From: Pseudozyma flocculosa PF-1
Taxonomy: Eukaryota; Basidiomycota; Ustilaginomycetes; Ustilaginales; Ustilaginaceae
NCBI RefSeq assembly: GCF_000417875.1
Contig: NW_006920880.1
Span: 502,260-566,259 of the forward strand
DNA: 64,000 nucleotides
Reading direction: 5' to 3'
Made by a program: the position numbers and the translations under genes. Below, piece after piece: positions 41,683 to 52,827 of this stretch (positions are counted from its first letter, which is position 1; the number at the start of each line of letters is the position of its first letter). The notes below the pieces were generated by a model that saw only the letters and a list, made by a program, of their open reading frames with translations, was not told where the DNA came from and did not search any database.

Positions 41683-44600
41683 GCTGCCTTGCCTTGCTCG
41701 TTGATGAGCAGGCTCGACGGCCGCAGCCGCGCGCTGACAGAGGCCGAGGTATGGATGCGGCGGTCGTCGTGGGCGTCCCTCGTCGGGGACGTTCACGGCG
41801 CGGGCTGGGGCCGAAGAGGTCGAGGGGGCTCTGGCTTGTACTCGTCGTGTCGTTGATACGGTCGTCGAGAGTATAGGATGGTTAGCATGGTAGAGCAAGG
41901 TCGGACGGAACGTACCACAGGTGGGCGTCAAGGGGAGGAGCAGAGGTGTGATAGGTGGTGCCTGAAGGTCGGGAAGCAGCGGAGCGCGCTAGGCCTGCAT
42001 CCTTTCCTTCCCTGGGACTGCAACCCGAAGCTGTTCGGGAGCCCGACCACGAGGGCATCACGGGGGAAAGGCAAGGCAATCCGGTCGGGGCAGGGAAACA
42101 GGGATGCCCATGAGCGGCTCTTGCAGCGCTAGGCTGGCCAGCCTAGCGTCGCCTGGTTAATCGCTGGGTGCGAAGAAGCCTCATGCGCCGGCCGCGGAAT
42201 TGAGGAGACGCTACATCATAGCACGGCAGCTCAGCAGAGGGGGATGTGTGTGTACGTTCGAGAGCGCGGATGTGCTGCGGACCTGAGCCTGCCTTCGAAG
42301 GGCTGGAGGGGCCGGAGCTGATTCGCCTCTTGCCTGGCGGAGGCGAGCGGCGGCGGTACGTCGCAGTACGTACTACTCTGGCGCGCGACCCCTGTTGCGA
42401 GTGCATGGGCCGTTCCCGTGCGCTCGGAGAACTGGCGACGACGCACTACGTGCTGTGCTACCGTGCCTCGGAGCGCGACGCCGCGAGACCAGTCCGATGG
42501 CCAAAGGGAGCAGAACGAATTCGGGATCACGGGCGACAAGGGAGCTCCAAAAGGCGAGTAGGAGTGAGCGGGCGCATTCGAGGGGGGGAGAGGGGCGTCG
42601 TCAACAGTGTGTGTGCCGGGTTCGGTGGGCGGACCTCTCCGAACGGGCGGGCAGTGGTCGAGGGCTGGCCGAGGCCCTACAGTATTCCGCACGACGTTCG
42701 GCATCGCCATGACCCAGGAAGTGTCCGACCGGCAGCAGGGATCGAGCAGCGGTACGGTATGTACGGTACACGATGTACGAGGGACAGCCATCTACGGCGC
42801 CCGAAATAGAGCGTCGTGCGCGGCGGCCTCGTTCATTGACTGTTCAGACAGTACATACAGTAGTTACCGAATTCGGCTGGCCTGCTGCCCGGCTGTTGGC
42901 TCTCGGAAGAATGGGTAGACGAGCGAGCTGAGCAAGGAAGGGCACGGTGTCGCGTACGAGCTCATGGGAAGGGTAGGGGGAGCCCGCTCGTGAGGCCAGT
43001 GAAGGGCGGGGCAGGTGAGGAATGGAGCAGCGTCGACCGGTGACCGTCGCACCATCTCGAGCCAACCGAGACGAGCTGGACATACAAACGCCGCTTCGGT
43101 TCGGCTGGCGGGTTGCGGGGTCTGCGGCGACGATGTTGAAGCGCCGCACCGCCCACCACCGAGCCTCGCCCGACGTTGGACAGCGTGGGGGAAGGAGGGG
43201 CAGGCTAAGAGGCCAGGCAGGTCGATGGTTCGAAACGTCACTGGCAGAGCCAAGGCACGCCAGGCACGATGGACGACCAACGTGCCCGGTCCAGCTCGGG
43301 GCGGATACAGGTATGTACTGTAGCAGCATCGACCCAAGGCGATTTCAACGCCCGCCAGGGCACCCCTCCCATCGCGGGTCTGCCAAACTGCTGCTGGTAA
43401 GTAGGTGCTGCCCGGTGCCTTGGCGCTGTGTCTCACAGCGAATCTCTCTGTCAGCGCTGCGTGTCTCGACAAGAATCGTGTGCACAAATGTCTGAACGAG
43501 AGGTACAAGAGTGGTGCGTCGGACAAGCAGTACTGTATGTACTTAGCAGGGTAAGGGTAAGGGTAGGTTGGCGATGCGTGGGTCCATCTCCGACGGCCAA
43601 ACGACGGCGTAGATGATACGACACATGCTGTGCGGGGGCCTTTGCGCGGCCGGCCGAGCCCGTGGGCTGAGAGAATTGTCGCATTGCGCCCTCCTGCCTC
43701 GATCTTTGTACCTGTTCGCCCGTTGCCAGGGCATCGATCACCCTGTGGCCAGGGGCTACAAGTGAGTCGAAGGAAGCGTTACGTCAAACCCAACCCACCC
43801 TCGCTGATCGCGTACGCTTCTCCAAGTACGGCGAAGATCACTACCGGCGCCGTCGGTGCGTAGACGTGGGGACGTCCGAAGCGCTTTGCTGCCAGTATCT
43901 TTCCGATCGACCAGGCCTCGCCAGGGGTGCGAGGTGTGTAGGGGCGGGGAGAGAGGAGGATGGAGGAGACGAGGAGTCGATCGCGGCCGCTAGCGTGCGG
44001 AGTTAGGCCCATCCACACCTCTACCGAAAGCTATGTATGTAGCTAGAGCTGTTTGTGCCAGCTGAGAACAATGGCTCACATGGCGCGGCTCATGCTGGAC
44101 AGATGCTGGGCCGGAGTAACGGTACCGGTGCGCATCCCCTGCGCCAGAGCGGCTCGGTCAATTCGCGTACGCATAGCGGACCTCCGCCCCGCGGTCCGTC
44201 TGTCGTGAGGTGAGTCTGGCCGACGCGGCATCGCGCCAACGCGTCTGGCGGCAAACAGGACCGGCACGTCGGGTTCGCCCACCCTTTGGGCACACCGCCC
44301 ATCGACACCACGCTCGATCGCAGAGTCACGACGGACGACCGACCGGCCAAAGCGTCGGGTCCAAGCATCAGGACGCTCGCTCCTCTGCCCTTTCAAGCTC
44401 AGCCGCGCTCCCAGTCGGAAGAGTCGTACCCGCGCACCGAGACGAGGCGTCGCGCTTTCGGGACAAGGGCGCTCGCTTGGGCGGTTCAGACGAAGTCGTC
44501 GGGTCGTAGATAGCATAGATTGCCCATTGGAGCCGGATGGGGGCTCGGGATATCCTTGCATGCTCCATCTCCCCTCCCCCTCTCGTGGCGACCCGAGGCA

Positions 44601-45267
44601 ATCTATCTGGTCCCACCGGTAGAAATCTTGCTGCGTCACATACATAGACTAGAGGCCGAGTGCAGGACGATGGACCGCTGCGCACTTCCTGTTTCCTGCT
44701 CCCTCTCCTTCTATCTCCACGCCCGGGTGGTGCGCAGCAGTTCCTGGTAGGTGCGCCCGTCGGCAGGCACCGCTTTCCGACCCCACCGTGTCACGGCAAC
44801 GACCAAAGCGACGAAAGACGAGTGCAGTCCAGTAGGATGCGGGCTGGCATCGCTGGCAGACGGGACGAATGCCTCTGAAGTTGGCGCGCGCAGAGAACGA
44901 GACAGACGGGGGGCTCGGGGCACACTCGGCCGTCGGACCCGCAATCTCCTCGAGGTCTGGCGATGGCGAATGTCCGACAGCATATAGAGGGGCCTGGCTG
45001 TCTCATCCCGCTTACTCGCCTTTCGGGACGCCGCGTCGGAATCGCGATCCGATCTCGAGCTTCGCTCCGAAGACACCCAACTCGGGCTGTGCCTCGCCTG
45101 CCTGGCCTGGCCTGGCCTGGCCTGGCTTGCAGCGCTGCGTCACGACCGACGTCGGATGTATGGGCCCCCTCCCTCTGCCTTCTACATTCGTGTTCGTGCA
45201 CCCAGCCTGGCCATCGATATGAGCCCTCTCTGGATGGCGCGACCGCGGCACTCGGTCAGGCGTCTTG
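41683..45267. other. Gene-free region between Zn2Cys6 gene and phosphatase-HbrB gene
   Basis: About 3.6 kb with no supportable gene. It carries the Zn2Cys6 promoter (a weak CTATACT at about 41870), several GTATGTAC/TGTACTGT-type motifs (42750-42860, 43310, 43530), a GGGTAAGGGTAAGGGTAGG run (43547-43566) and CCTGGCCTGGCCTGGCCTGG (45104-45124). A CATATAG at about 44980 has no plus-strand gene after it. Confidence 0.4.
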
Positions 45268-48200
45268 TCACCGCTCCGTCTGCTGGATGGATGCGGCACC
45301 GTTCCGCTCTGCGCTGCCGCCCGTCGCCGAAGCCGAAGACGCTTGCTCCGACTGCCCCGCACTACGAGGCGCATTATTGGCATGCTGTCGAGCCTCTGCG
45401 TCCTGCCGCCTGGTCATGTCCGACGGGTCTTCCGCTGGTGTCGCGGCGCTACCTCCGCCGTCGCCGTTCGCTCTCGCGGCCCCGTCCTTCAGCTCTTCCG
45501 CCCCGCCATCCGCCTGGCCATCCGCATCGCCTTCCGACCCTCCTCTGCGCGTCAGTTGCATCTGGCTGGGCTCCGCACCGTTCGCCGGCCGAGCGTCGTC
45601 CGTGGACCCTTCGTCACTCAGGCGCCGCCCGTGATCAGCGGGATTGGCCCCTTCGCACTGCACTGCCTGCGTACTGCGCGTCCTCGGAGCGGCGGTGCGC
45701 GACGAATCCTCGCTGCGCCTGTGTGCCGAGAGGTCGAGATCCTTGGCAAGATCCTTGGCCGGGGGCGTCGGCGGAGGTGGTGGCTGGCCCGGCGTCGATG
45801 GCTCGGTCGACAGCGTGGGCGAGCGCAGCGCGGTGAGGTAGTCGTCTTCCGAAAGCTCCTGGCCGAACCGGTTGATCGTCGTCTGTGGCACCGAGCGCAG
45901 AGTGAGCGGCGTCCCCGTCAACGAGCCGCCCCCTGCGATCGAGCCCAGGCTCAGGCTGTCCGAGATCGAGCCGACGCCGTGCTTCCTCGCCTTCTGCGCC
46001 ATCCAGCCGCGCCGATTGGAGCGCTGCTGCGTCGGCGAAGACGACCGCACGCCGAGCCCAAAGTCGCCCACGCCGCCGCCGTCCTTGGCCTTGCCCGCGG
46101 CCTTGCTGCCCATCCTCAGCGCCCGCACCAGACCGTCGACGTGGTTCTGCGCTTCGTCGTCGCTGACGACGCTGGCGAGGATGCTCGTCATCTGGAGCAG
46201 CCGCAGGTAGACCTGCTTCGACCCCTCGCCCGCCATGGCGTCGTCGGTGGAGCAAAAGCCCGGATCGACCTCGCTGATGTGCGAAAAGAGGTACGAGAGC
46301 CGCTCGTACAGCGGCAGCACCACCCGGTCCCGGAACACGGCGAGCAGGATGCGGCGCACGTTGATCTTGTCGGTCCGCAGCGCGCCCGCCATGCTGGGCG
46401 ACGTGGCCGCCTGGGCTGCAGCGGCGTTGGTGGCACGCATGTTGCTGGCGAGGCTCTGCAGGACCGGGTCGGTCTGGAAGGGGAGGAAGCACCCCTGGAT
46501 GTAGGGGAGCACCTGGCCCAGGAAAAACGTCCAGATCTCGGCCAGGCGCACCAGCAGCCTGACATCGTCGAGGCCCATCAGCTTCGAGTTGAGCGTCAGG
46601 GTCCCGCTTGCCGCCAGCGAGGTGAGGTCGTACGAGAGAGTATCGAGCGCGCGTGCGGGCCCGCGGTCCAGCGTCCGGCGGACGTGCTGGCTGACCAGCT
46701 CGTTGAGATCCTCTATGCTGGTCCGGAGGCCTTCGCCGTTGAAGAGCGGCAGCACTCGCACGCAGATGCTCTGCCACACGTCCGACGTGGCACCAGATGC
46801 GCTGAGGAAGCCCGCCGCTGACGCGTTGGGCGAGCCGGCGGGCATGCCAATGCCGGAACCGGAAGCGCCTCCGCCAATGTAGGGGTTGAAGAGCATGCTG
46901 CCAGAGGCGCCGGCCTGCCCGGCGTGGAGTGCGCCGAGGCTCGAGCTCGCATGCGGCATGCCCGCGCGCTCCGACAGCGTCGACGGGTTCGGCGTCCCGG
47001 CGGTCGACGGATGACCGCTGTGGCCGCCTCCCGATGTCGTCGTGCCGCCACTGCCACTGCCAGCGCCGCCGATGCCGCTGACACCGCCGCCGGACAGCCC
47101 CTGGCTTTCCGTGCCGGCAAGCATCTGGGCCGCGCCGGCCCTTTCCAGCTCGCGCGCCATCATCTTGACGTCGTACGCGTTGAGGCTTCGCGCCGAGGCC
47201 GGTGTAGCGTTGACGGAGCGAGCTCCGGACGATGTGGCGAGCCCTGCGCCGGGTGTCGAAGGAGGTGGCAGGGTGGCGTTCGACGCAGAGGTCGACAGCG
47301 TCGCATTCGAGGCGATCGACGCCATGGTGGCACTCGCAGGCAGGGTCGAGCTGCCGCCGGCGCCCGACGAAGCGGCACCGGCGCCAGCCTGCCCGACACT
47401 GCTGGGCGTTGGACTGCCCGTCGCAGCTGCCGCGCCAGCAGGCAGGCCACCTCCGAGGGCATGCGCCGCGCCGCTGCCAGGTGTCTGCATGGCAAAGGCA
47501 CGCAGGTGCTCGACCTGGTTCTGGCACAGGATCCGGACAAAGGTGAGTTTCGAGGATGCTTGCACTTCCGAAGCGGACAGAGCCGCTCGCGAGGCATCGC
47601 CGTGCTGCCCATCGGCGCCGTCGGCGAGAGAGTCTCCCGAGGTCGTTGCTTGCCCTCCACCGTCGGCGCGAGCGTCGGCGCGAGCGTCGGCGCGAGCGTC
47701 TGCGCCCGCTGCTTGCGGGGTCGTTGGTGTCGGCTGGGGCGATGGGCGGCTCCCCCCTGGACCGACCACGGGCACTGCGAGCTCCAGTCGGCTCCAGCCC
47801 GTGTTTTCGAGCCTGACGCGGCGGTACGTCAGGCGCGGATCCGCCCAGGGGCTGTTTGGGGTCTGGTCATGGAGAGACATAAAGACTCTGAGCAGCTGTC
47901 GCGAGAGAAACACGAGTGGGTAAGAAGGCAAGGGCTGCGTCAGCGTTGCACCACGCAGTGAAGGCTTTCGACCTCGGCCGATGTCACGAGCCCACCATGG
48001 TACGCGCTACTTACCTCTGCGATGGCGATGCCGTGGGCGACGATGCAGATGTGCGGCACTTCTGCAGCGCTCGTCGACGACGACGTCGACGTCTTTGGGC
48101 CCTGCTTGCGCAACGCCTCGACGCGCGGCAGCACAAACTGCCTCACCGCCTTGGCGATGCGCGAGTTGACGTCCTCGAGCGACTCGCCGTCGGGGAAGCG

Positions 48201-48670
48201 AAAGGTGCGCGCATCTTCTGCCTGAGCGTGCGAGGTCCACTCTGGTCGCAAGCGGGGTTGCGGGATACACGCAAGGGCGAGGCAGGGGCAGATCAGAAAT
48301 CAGCGTCTCGGGATGCAGTGTGGGCGGGTACGGGCGCGCACAGGGCGAGGCACTCACCGGCAGCGGCCCAGCTCTTTCCCTCTGCCTGGCCAAAGTTGAG
48401 CTCGCGGAGCGACTTGGACTGGACGAGGGGCGGGGGAGGGATGGAGCGGTTTGCCTGGAGGATCTCCTCTGCCGTCATGGCGGCGCGGCGCAGGTCGGAC
48501 GAGTAGATTGCGGTGAGGGGCACGTTGGAAAACGCCTGGCCGAGGGCCATTGCCTGGTTGACGCCGGCCGACGAGAGGGGCGTGTCCCTGAAGCCGGCCC
48601 AGATGGCCTGGGCGTTGTCCTGCGACTCTCCATGCCTGACCAGAGTGACGAGCAGGCTGCTCAGCTGCAT
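45268..48670 (-). CDS. Histidine phosphatase (phosphoglycerate-mutase superfamily) fused in frame to HbrB-like TORC2 subunit
   Basis: Exons 48358-48670, 48015-48241 and 45268-47895; introns 48242-48357 (GTGAGT...CCAG) and 47896-48014 (GTAAGT...GACAG); 1055 residues. Residues 1-222 are a histidine phosphatase: LVTLVRHGESQDNA (catalytic His 13), SSDLRRAAMTAEEIL, SKSLRELNFGQAEG, FPDGESLEDVNSRI, CIVAHGIAIAE (His 174), then in exon 3 YRRVRLENTGWSRLELAVP, a usual C-terminal motif; LTFVRILCQNQVEHLRAF (about 300) ends it. A Gly/Ala/Ser linker follows. Residues about 550-780 match HbrB (Bit61/PRR5 family): VRVLPLFNGEGLRTSIEDLN, VRRILLAVFRDRVVLPLYER, LLQMTSILASV. There is no stop between the parts and the phase-0 junction is exact. 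Alternatively two genes overlap, HbrB starting at an internal Met such as 47880. Confidence 0.75.
47661..47696 (-). repeat. 12-bp tandem repeat encoding ADAR units
   Basis: Three perfect CGTCGGCGCGAG units (plus-strand reading) with a degenerate fourth, encoding ADARADARADAR in the linker of the phosphatase-HbrB protein. The unit length is a multiple of three, so copy-number change keeps the frame. Confidence 0.9.
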
Positions 48671-49689
48671 GCTGCGGGGTTGTGACAGAGTTCGGCGAGG
48701 AGGAAGGCGGGGTGTCCGCTCGTCGGTGCCTTGGATGGCGCAGTCGTCCGGGTCGTGAGGAGATCGTCAATCGGGGGCCAAAGAGAAAGAGAGAGAGAGA
48801 GAGAGGTGTCCAGGAGCGATCCAACAAACAGCGGGTGGCACGCGGCGGCCAGAAAGGACCCGCTCGTCAAATGGAGGAGCCGGTCGGTGGTGGTGGAAGA
48901 AGAAGAGTACTACGTGGAATGGCCGCCGGGCGTTGAAGGAAGAAAGCAAGCAAGCAAGAAAGGCTGCCTGCAGCGGCGGCAAGTCGAACGAGAAGAGCGC
49001 GGGAAAGCAAGCAAGCAAGCAAGCAAGCAAGGTCGAGGGTGCAGGCTAGGCAAAGGCGGCTCACCAGGGTGAGGGCAGGACCCCTCTCCGCCGCGCAGGC
49101 CGGGCACCTAGCCTGCAACCTCGCCTCGCCATCCTGCACCTGCGCCCGGACAGGGCTGCACCCTCGCCACACTCCCGATTTCCGAGCCTTTGCCCGTCGG
49201 GCGGTGTACGTACGTGTGCTTTTTTGGGGGGTCAGCGCTCCCGTCGCCCGCGAGCCAGCCGGCACCTCCACCGAAGCGAGCCGGAAGGGGCCGCTGGCAT
49301 GACGTGCCAGGCGCAGCTGCTCTGCGAGATGGCCTGGCCAGCAAGTTGGGCGGCAGGCGGCCGGCCTGCTGCTGGCCTGCCACACCAAAGCAAAGGAGAG
49401 CGCGGGCAGCGGGAAAGCCGCCCGCCCGGCGTTTCTTCCAACTCGGCTCGAGCCACCGCTCTCTTTCTCGGCGTTCGAGGGGCAAAGCCAGCCAGCATCA
49501 CCTCACCCCTCGCCGCTCACCGCTCGCTCGTCGCCACCATCGCATCACCCTCACCTTCATCATCCTCTCTTCCCCGAAACATCAGCTCAAGCAAGCAGCC
49601 GCCCCCATAGTCCACCTCCGCGACCCCGCATCCAGCACCACCACCACCACCGCCGCCTTCAACCCCAAACCCCCCTTGTTACCACCATC
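48671..49689. promoter_or_regulatory. Divergent promoter region between phosphatase-HbrB and Ran-like genes
   Basis: About 1 kb, no gene. It contains a (GA)n tract at 48789-48805, AAGC tetranucleotide repeats at about 48945-48960 and 49005-49031, and CACCACCACCACCACCGCC just before the Ran-like start (49640-49658). Purine/pyrimidine asymmetric tracts of this type often mark fungal promoters. Confidence 0.45.
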
Positions 49690-50601
49690 ATGACGTCCAA
49701 AGAGTTCAAGGTGGTCCTCGCCGGCCCCTTTGGCGTCGGCAAGACGGCCTTTGCCACCCGCCTCCGCTCCGCAAAGTCGGGCGCTAAGCAGGTCAAGGCG
49801 CTCAAGACGACCCAGTACCCCGTAAAGCTCCACACCTCGGCCGGCCAGGTCACCCTCACCCTCTACGACACCAACCTCCACGCAAAGGGCGGCATCCCCG
49901 ACGACGGCTTCTTCCGCATCGCAGACGCCGGCGTCGTCTTCTTCGACCTCACAAACGAGGAGAGCTACAAGGCCATGGAGGAGTGGTACGACGCCCTCCA
50001 AAAGGCAAACGGCCGAAAGGGCAGCGAGCCCCTCCCCATCATCGTCGTCGGCACAAAGGCCGACGACATCAAGGTGCGCCCCCCGCTCCCCGGTCCGGGC
50101 ATCGCTCCTCGGCCCCGGCTGACCACTTTCCGCTCTTGCCCCCCGACTCGCCTCGCCTCGCAGGGCCGAGAGCTCAAGCCCGACCAGATCGAGTTCCCCC
50201 GCAAAAAGGAGCACCCGTACCGCGAAATCTCCGCCAAGGCCAAGTGGGTATCGCTCCGCATCTTCGCGGCGAGCTGACCTCGAGTGCCCCTGGTTGCTGA
50301 CGTCGTGTCTCGCCCTCATTTCTTCTGCCTGGCCTCTCTGTCTGCAGCTACGGCATCAAGGACCTCTACCTCGAGATCTGCAAGGGTCTCCTCGGCGACG
50401 GCGTCCAGCTCACCGACGTCGTTGAGCTCGAGAAGCCCGAGATCGACAACGTGAGCCCGTCGCAGCCAGACCGCCGCTGTGGCCCCCACTCTGGTGCGCG
50501 ATGCATGCTCACCTTGCCTGTTTGCTCTATTACCTCGCCGCCGCCAGATCGACGAGGATGCGCTCGCCAAGCTCTACGAGGAGTACGAGAAGGCGGCCTA
50601 G
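49690..50601 (+). CDS. Divergent Ran/Gsp1-like small GTPase
   Basis: Ras-superfamily protein closest to Ran by eye. Exons 49690-50073, 50164-50243, 50348-50450, 50548-50601; introns 50074-50163, 50244-50347, 50451-50547; 206 residues. P-loop GPFGVGKT is intact; G4 is GTKADD (NKxD-like); G5 is REISAKA. The segment IEFPRKKEHPYREISAKANY mirrors Ran's FHRKKNLQYYDISAKSNY, and the tail LGDGVQLTDVVELEKPEI mirrors Ran's region before its acidic end. The switch II motif is altered: Ran's WDTAGQEKFG reads YDTNLHAKGG, so the catalytic Gln and preceding Gly are missing. The C-terminal DEDDDL of true Ran is absent, ending in EEYEKAA, and no prenylation Cys is present. A canonical Gsp1 elsewhere in the genome is expected. 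Role unknown. Confidence 0.82.
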
Positions 50602-51750
50602 ATCCGCGCTGCGTTCGGCCGCAGAGCGTCCACGATCGCTCCCGACACTTAGGTAGACATAGAAGACTTGTGGAATGCGCAGCACCACGGAAATAATGGC
50701 TCCGTCGCACGGCGGTCTCAATCGAGCGTCGAGGCGCGGGAGACACTCCATCGAACTGGCTGCTTGCCGGCTCCAGCCCCTTCGCCGCTGCCCTGCCTGT
50801 GCTCCATGTCAGGTCCCTCCTTCGCCCTCCCAGCCTGGGTCTCTCTCTCCCTCCTGTCTGCCCTTCACGGCGTCGTACGTCGTCGGACTGCTGGACTACG
50901 TGTGAGAGTGGTAGACATGCCTCTCTTCCGGCCGGGGGCAGCAGTGTGCCCTCTCGGAGCGTGGAGCTGATGATGCGTAGCCTGCCCTCACCTCCGCTCG
51001 TCGAAAGTCGAGATTTGAAAAGCGAGCATCCGATCTGGAATTTTGGTTGTTCTGTTTTTCTTGGGCTGATGTTCTCGGAACTTAGAGGCCAGGAAAAAGT
51101 GGGAACATCTGGAATCTGACTTCACAGAGCTGGTCGCTGCTTGCAAGTCAATTCTCGAGCGTGGGGCTTAGCAACAAGCGAGCGCCTCGAGAGCTCCTCG
51201 GAAACAAAAAAGTTGCAACCCAAGAACGAAGCTGACCTCGAGACCGGCCGGTTGGTCGTCTCACGAAAATTCGAAAAATCGATGCTCGAGGAAATTAATG
51301 TTTTCGCAGTCACGGCCTGGCAGACGCTCCAGTCGAGAGGGTGGACCCTGCATGCAGCCACCACCGACCAAGCGGCAGGCCAGGCCAGGCCAGGCAGGCA
51401 GGCAGGCCAGGTCAGGCCGGGCTACGCACTGCTCACTCACGACCCCCGCGATGCTGACATGGAACTCGCCACACGCGCAAGCAGCCGGCCGCGGTAGTCA
51501 AAAGCAGCAAGGAGGGACCTCAGCAGCCTAACCTTCACTTCCCTCTTTCCGGCCACCATCCCCAGCTCGACCTCTGTACAGACCTCGACCTTCGTCCCCA
51601 CGAAGTCCTCCCAACGAACGCGACAGCAGCGCTCCCCGTACCCCGCCCCATTGCCGCACCGACGTCGGCGAACTGACCACGGACGAGCAGAAGAGCAGCG
51701 CCCTGTCACCACATCGAAGGCCCGATCGCTCGCCACCGCCACCGCCCAAG
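50602..51750. other. Intergenic region between Ran-like and caleosin genes
   Basis: About 1.15 kb, no gene. The interval 51000-51320 is distinctly AT-richer than the surroundings. GGCCAGGCCAGGCAGGCAGG lies at 51380-51405, within the caleosin promoter. Confidence 0.4.
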
Positions 51751-52827
51751 ATGAACGCTCTCAGCGGCATGCTCGGCGTCGACCTGCGCGGCCAGGTCGC
51801 CCGCGCCGTCGATCGCGATCCGCTCTTTGACAACAGCAAGGTGTCGCTGAGCCCTAGCGGCAAGGTCCCCTACACGCCGCAAAACACCTACGCCGACCCC
51901 GACGGCGACCGCGACAGCTACCGGCAGAACACCAAGTCGCTGACCCACATGCAAAAGGTGAGGACGACAGACCGCCGCGGTGGACCGAACCCCCGGGCGA
52001 CGGTTACGTCCGAGCGCCACGCGGGGCGGGCGGGCGGCGGCAGGCAGCTGACGCGACGGCACCTTCCTCCACGCTTCGACCCCTCTGCTACCTTCGCAGC
52101 ACGTCGTCTACTTTGACGGCGACTGCGACGGCGTCATCTGGCCGCACGACACCTACCTTGGCTTCTACCGCCTGGGCTACGGCTTCCTGCTCTCGCTGCT
52201 GGCCGTCTTTGTTATCCACTCGTCGTTTTCCTACCCCACGCTGCCGCACACGGGGCGCCGTCTCGTCGACTGGCTGCCCGACCCTTTCTTCCGCGTCTGG
52301 ATCGCCAACATCCAGCGCTGCAAGCATGGATCCGACACCGAGTCGTACGACCGCCGCGGCCACTTCCAGCCGCAAAAGTACGAGGCCATCCTCGAGGACT
52401 ACTCGAGCAAGCACAGCAAGGACTCGCTCTGCTTCACCGATGCCATGGTGATGCTCTCGGAGCGCCGCAACCTCATGGACTTTTTCGGCATCTTTGCCTT
52501 TATGTTTGAGTGGGTCGCCACCTACCTGCTCCTCTGGCCCAAGGACGGTGAGTCTTGCAATGTCCCCGCGAAAGGGCATCACGCCTGGCCTCTGCGCTCG
52601 TCCTGCCTGCACCGCACGCACACCACGCAGTGCCGCGCGGCACAGGATCGCGGCCGACCGACCCGAAACTGACGCCCGTTTCTCTCCGCCTCCGCCTCCG
52701 CATGGTATCCGCCTCAGGCTACATGGACAAGGAAGACATGCTCGGGGTCCTCGATGGGTCCATCTTCCCGGTCATCGCTCACCGCCGCAGGCAGGGAAAA
52801 AAGGTCGGCGCATTCGCTAGCGAATAA
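51751..52827 (+). CDS. Caleosin (lipid-droplet peroxygenase family)
   Basis: Calcium-binding haem protein of lipid droplets or ER; family members act as peroxygenases. Exons 51751-51957, 52100-52547, 52718-52827; introns 51958-52099 (GTGAGG...GCAG) and 52548-52717 (GTGAGT...TCAG); 254 residues, the usual size. The single EF-hand is FDGDCDGVIWPHDTYLGFYR (in the position and spacing of the caleosin EF-hand), with a conserved His before it (KHVVYF). It is followed directly by the hydrophobic hairpin LGYGFLLSLLAVFVIHSSFS, with the Pro-containing knot region FSYPTLPH. The second conserved His lies further on at DRRGHFQPQKYEAI; then TDAMVMLSERRNLMDFFG and LLLWPKDGYMDKEDMLGVLD. Both haem-ligand His positions appear present, so an active enzyme is likely. 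Confidence 0.93.

Noticed and set aside
43547..43566. Chromosome end or true interstitial telomere
   Set aside because: The unit is GGGTAA rather than GGGTTA, only three copies exist, and ordinary genes flank it on both sides.
45268..47880. HbrB as a separate gene starting at the ATG at 47880
   Set aside because: That start would place the phosphatase C-terminal motif (YRRVRLENTGWSRLEL) at the HbrB N-terminus and leave the phosphatase without an end. The phase-0 splice into the same frame favours one gene, though an internal start cannot be excluded.
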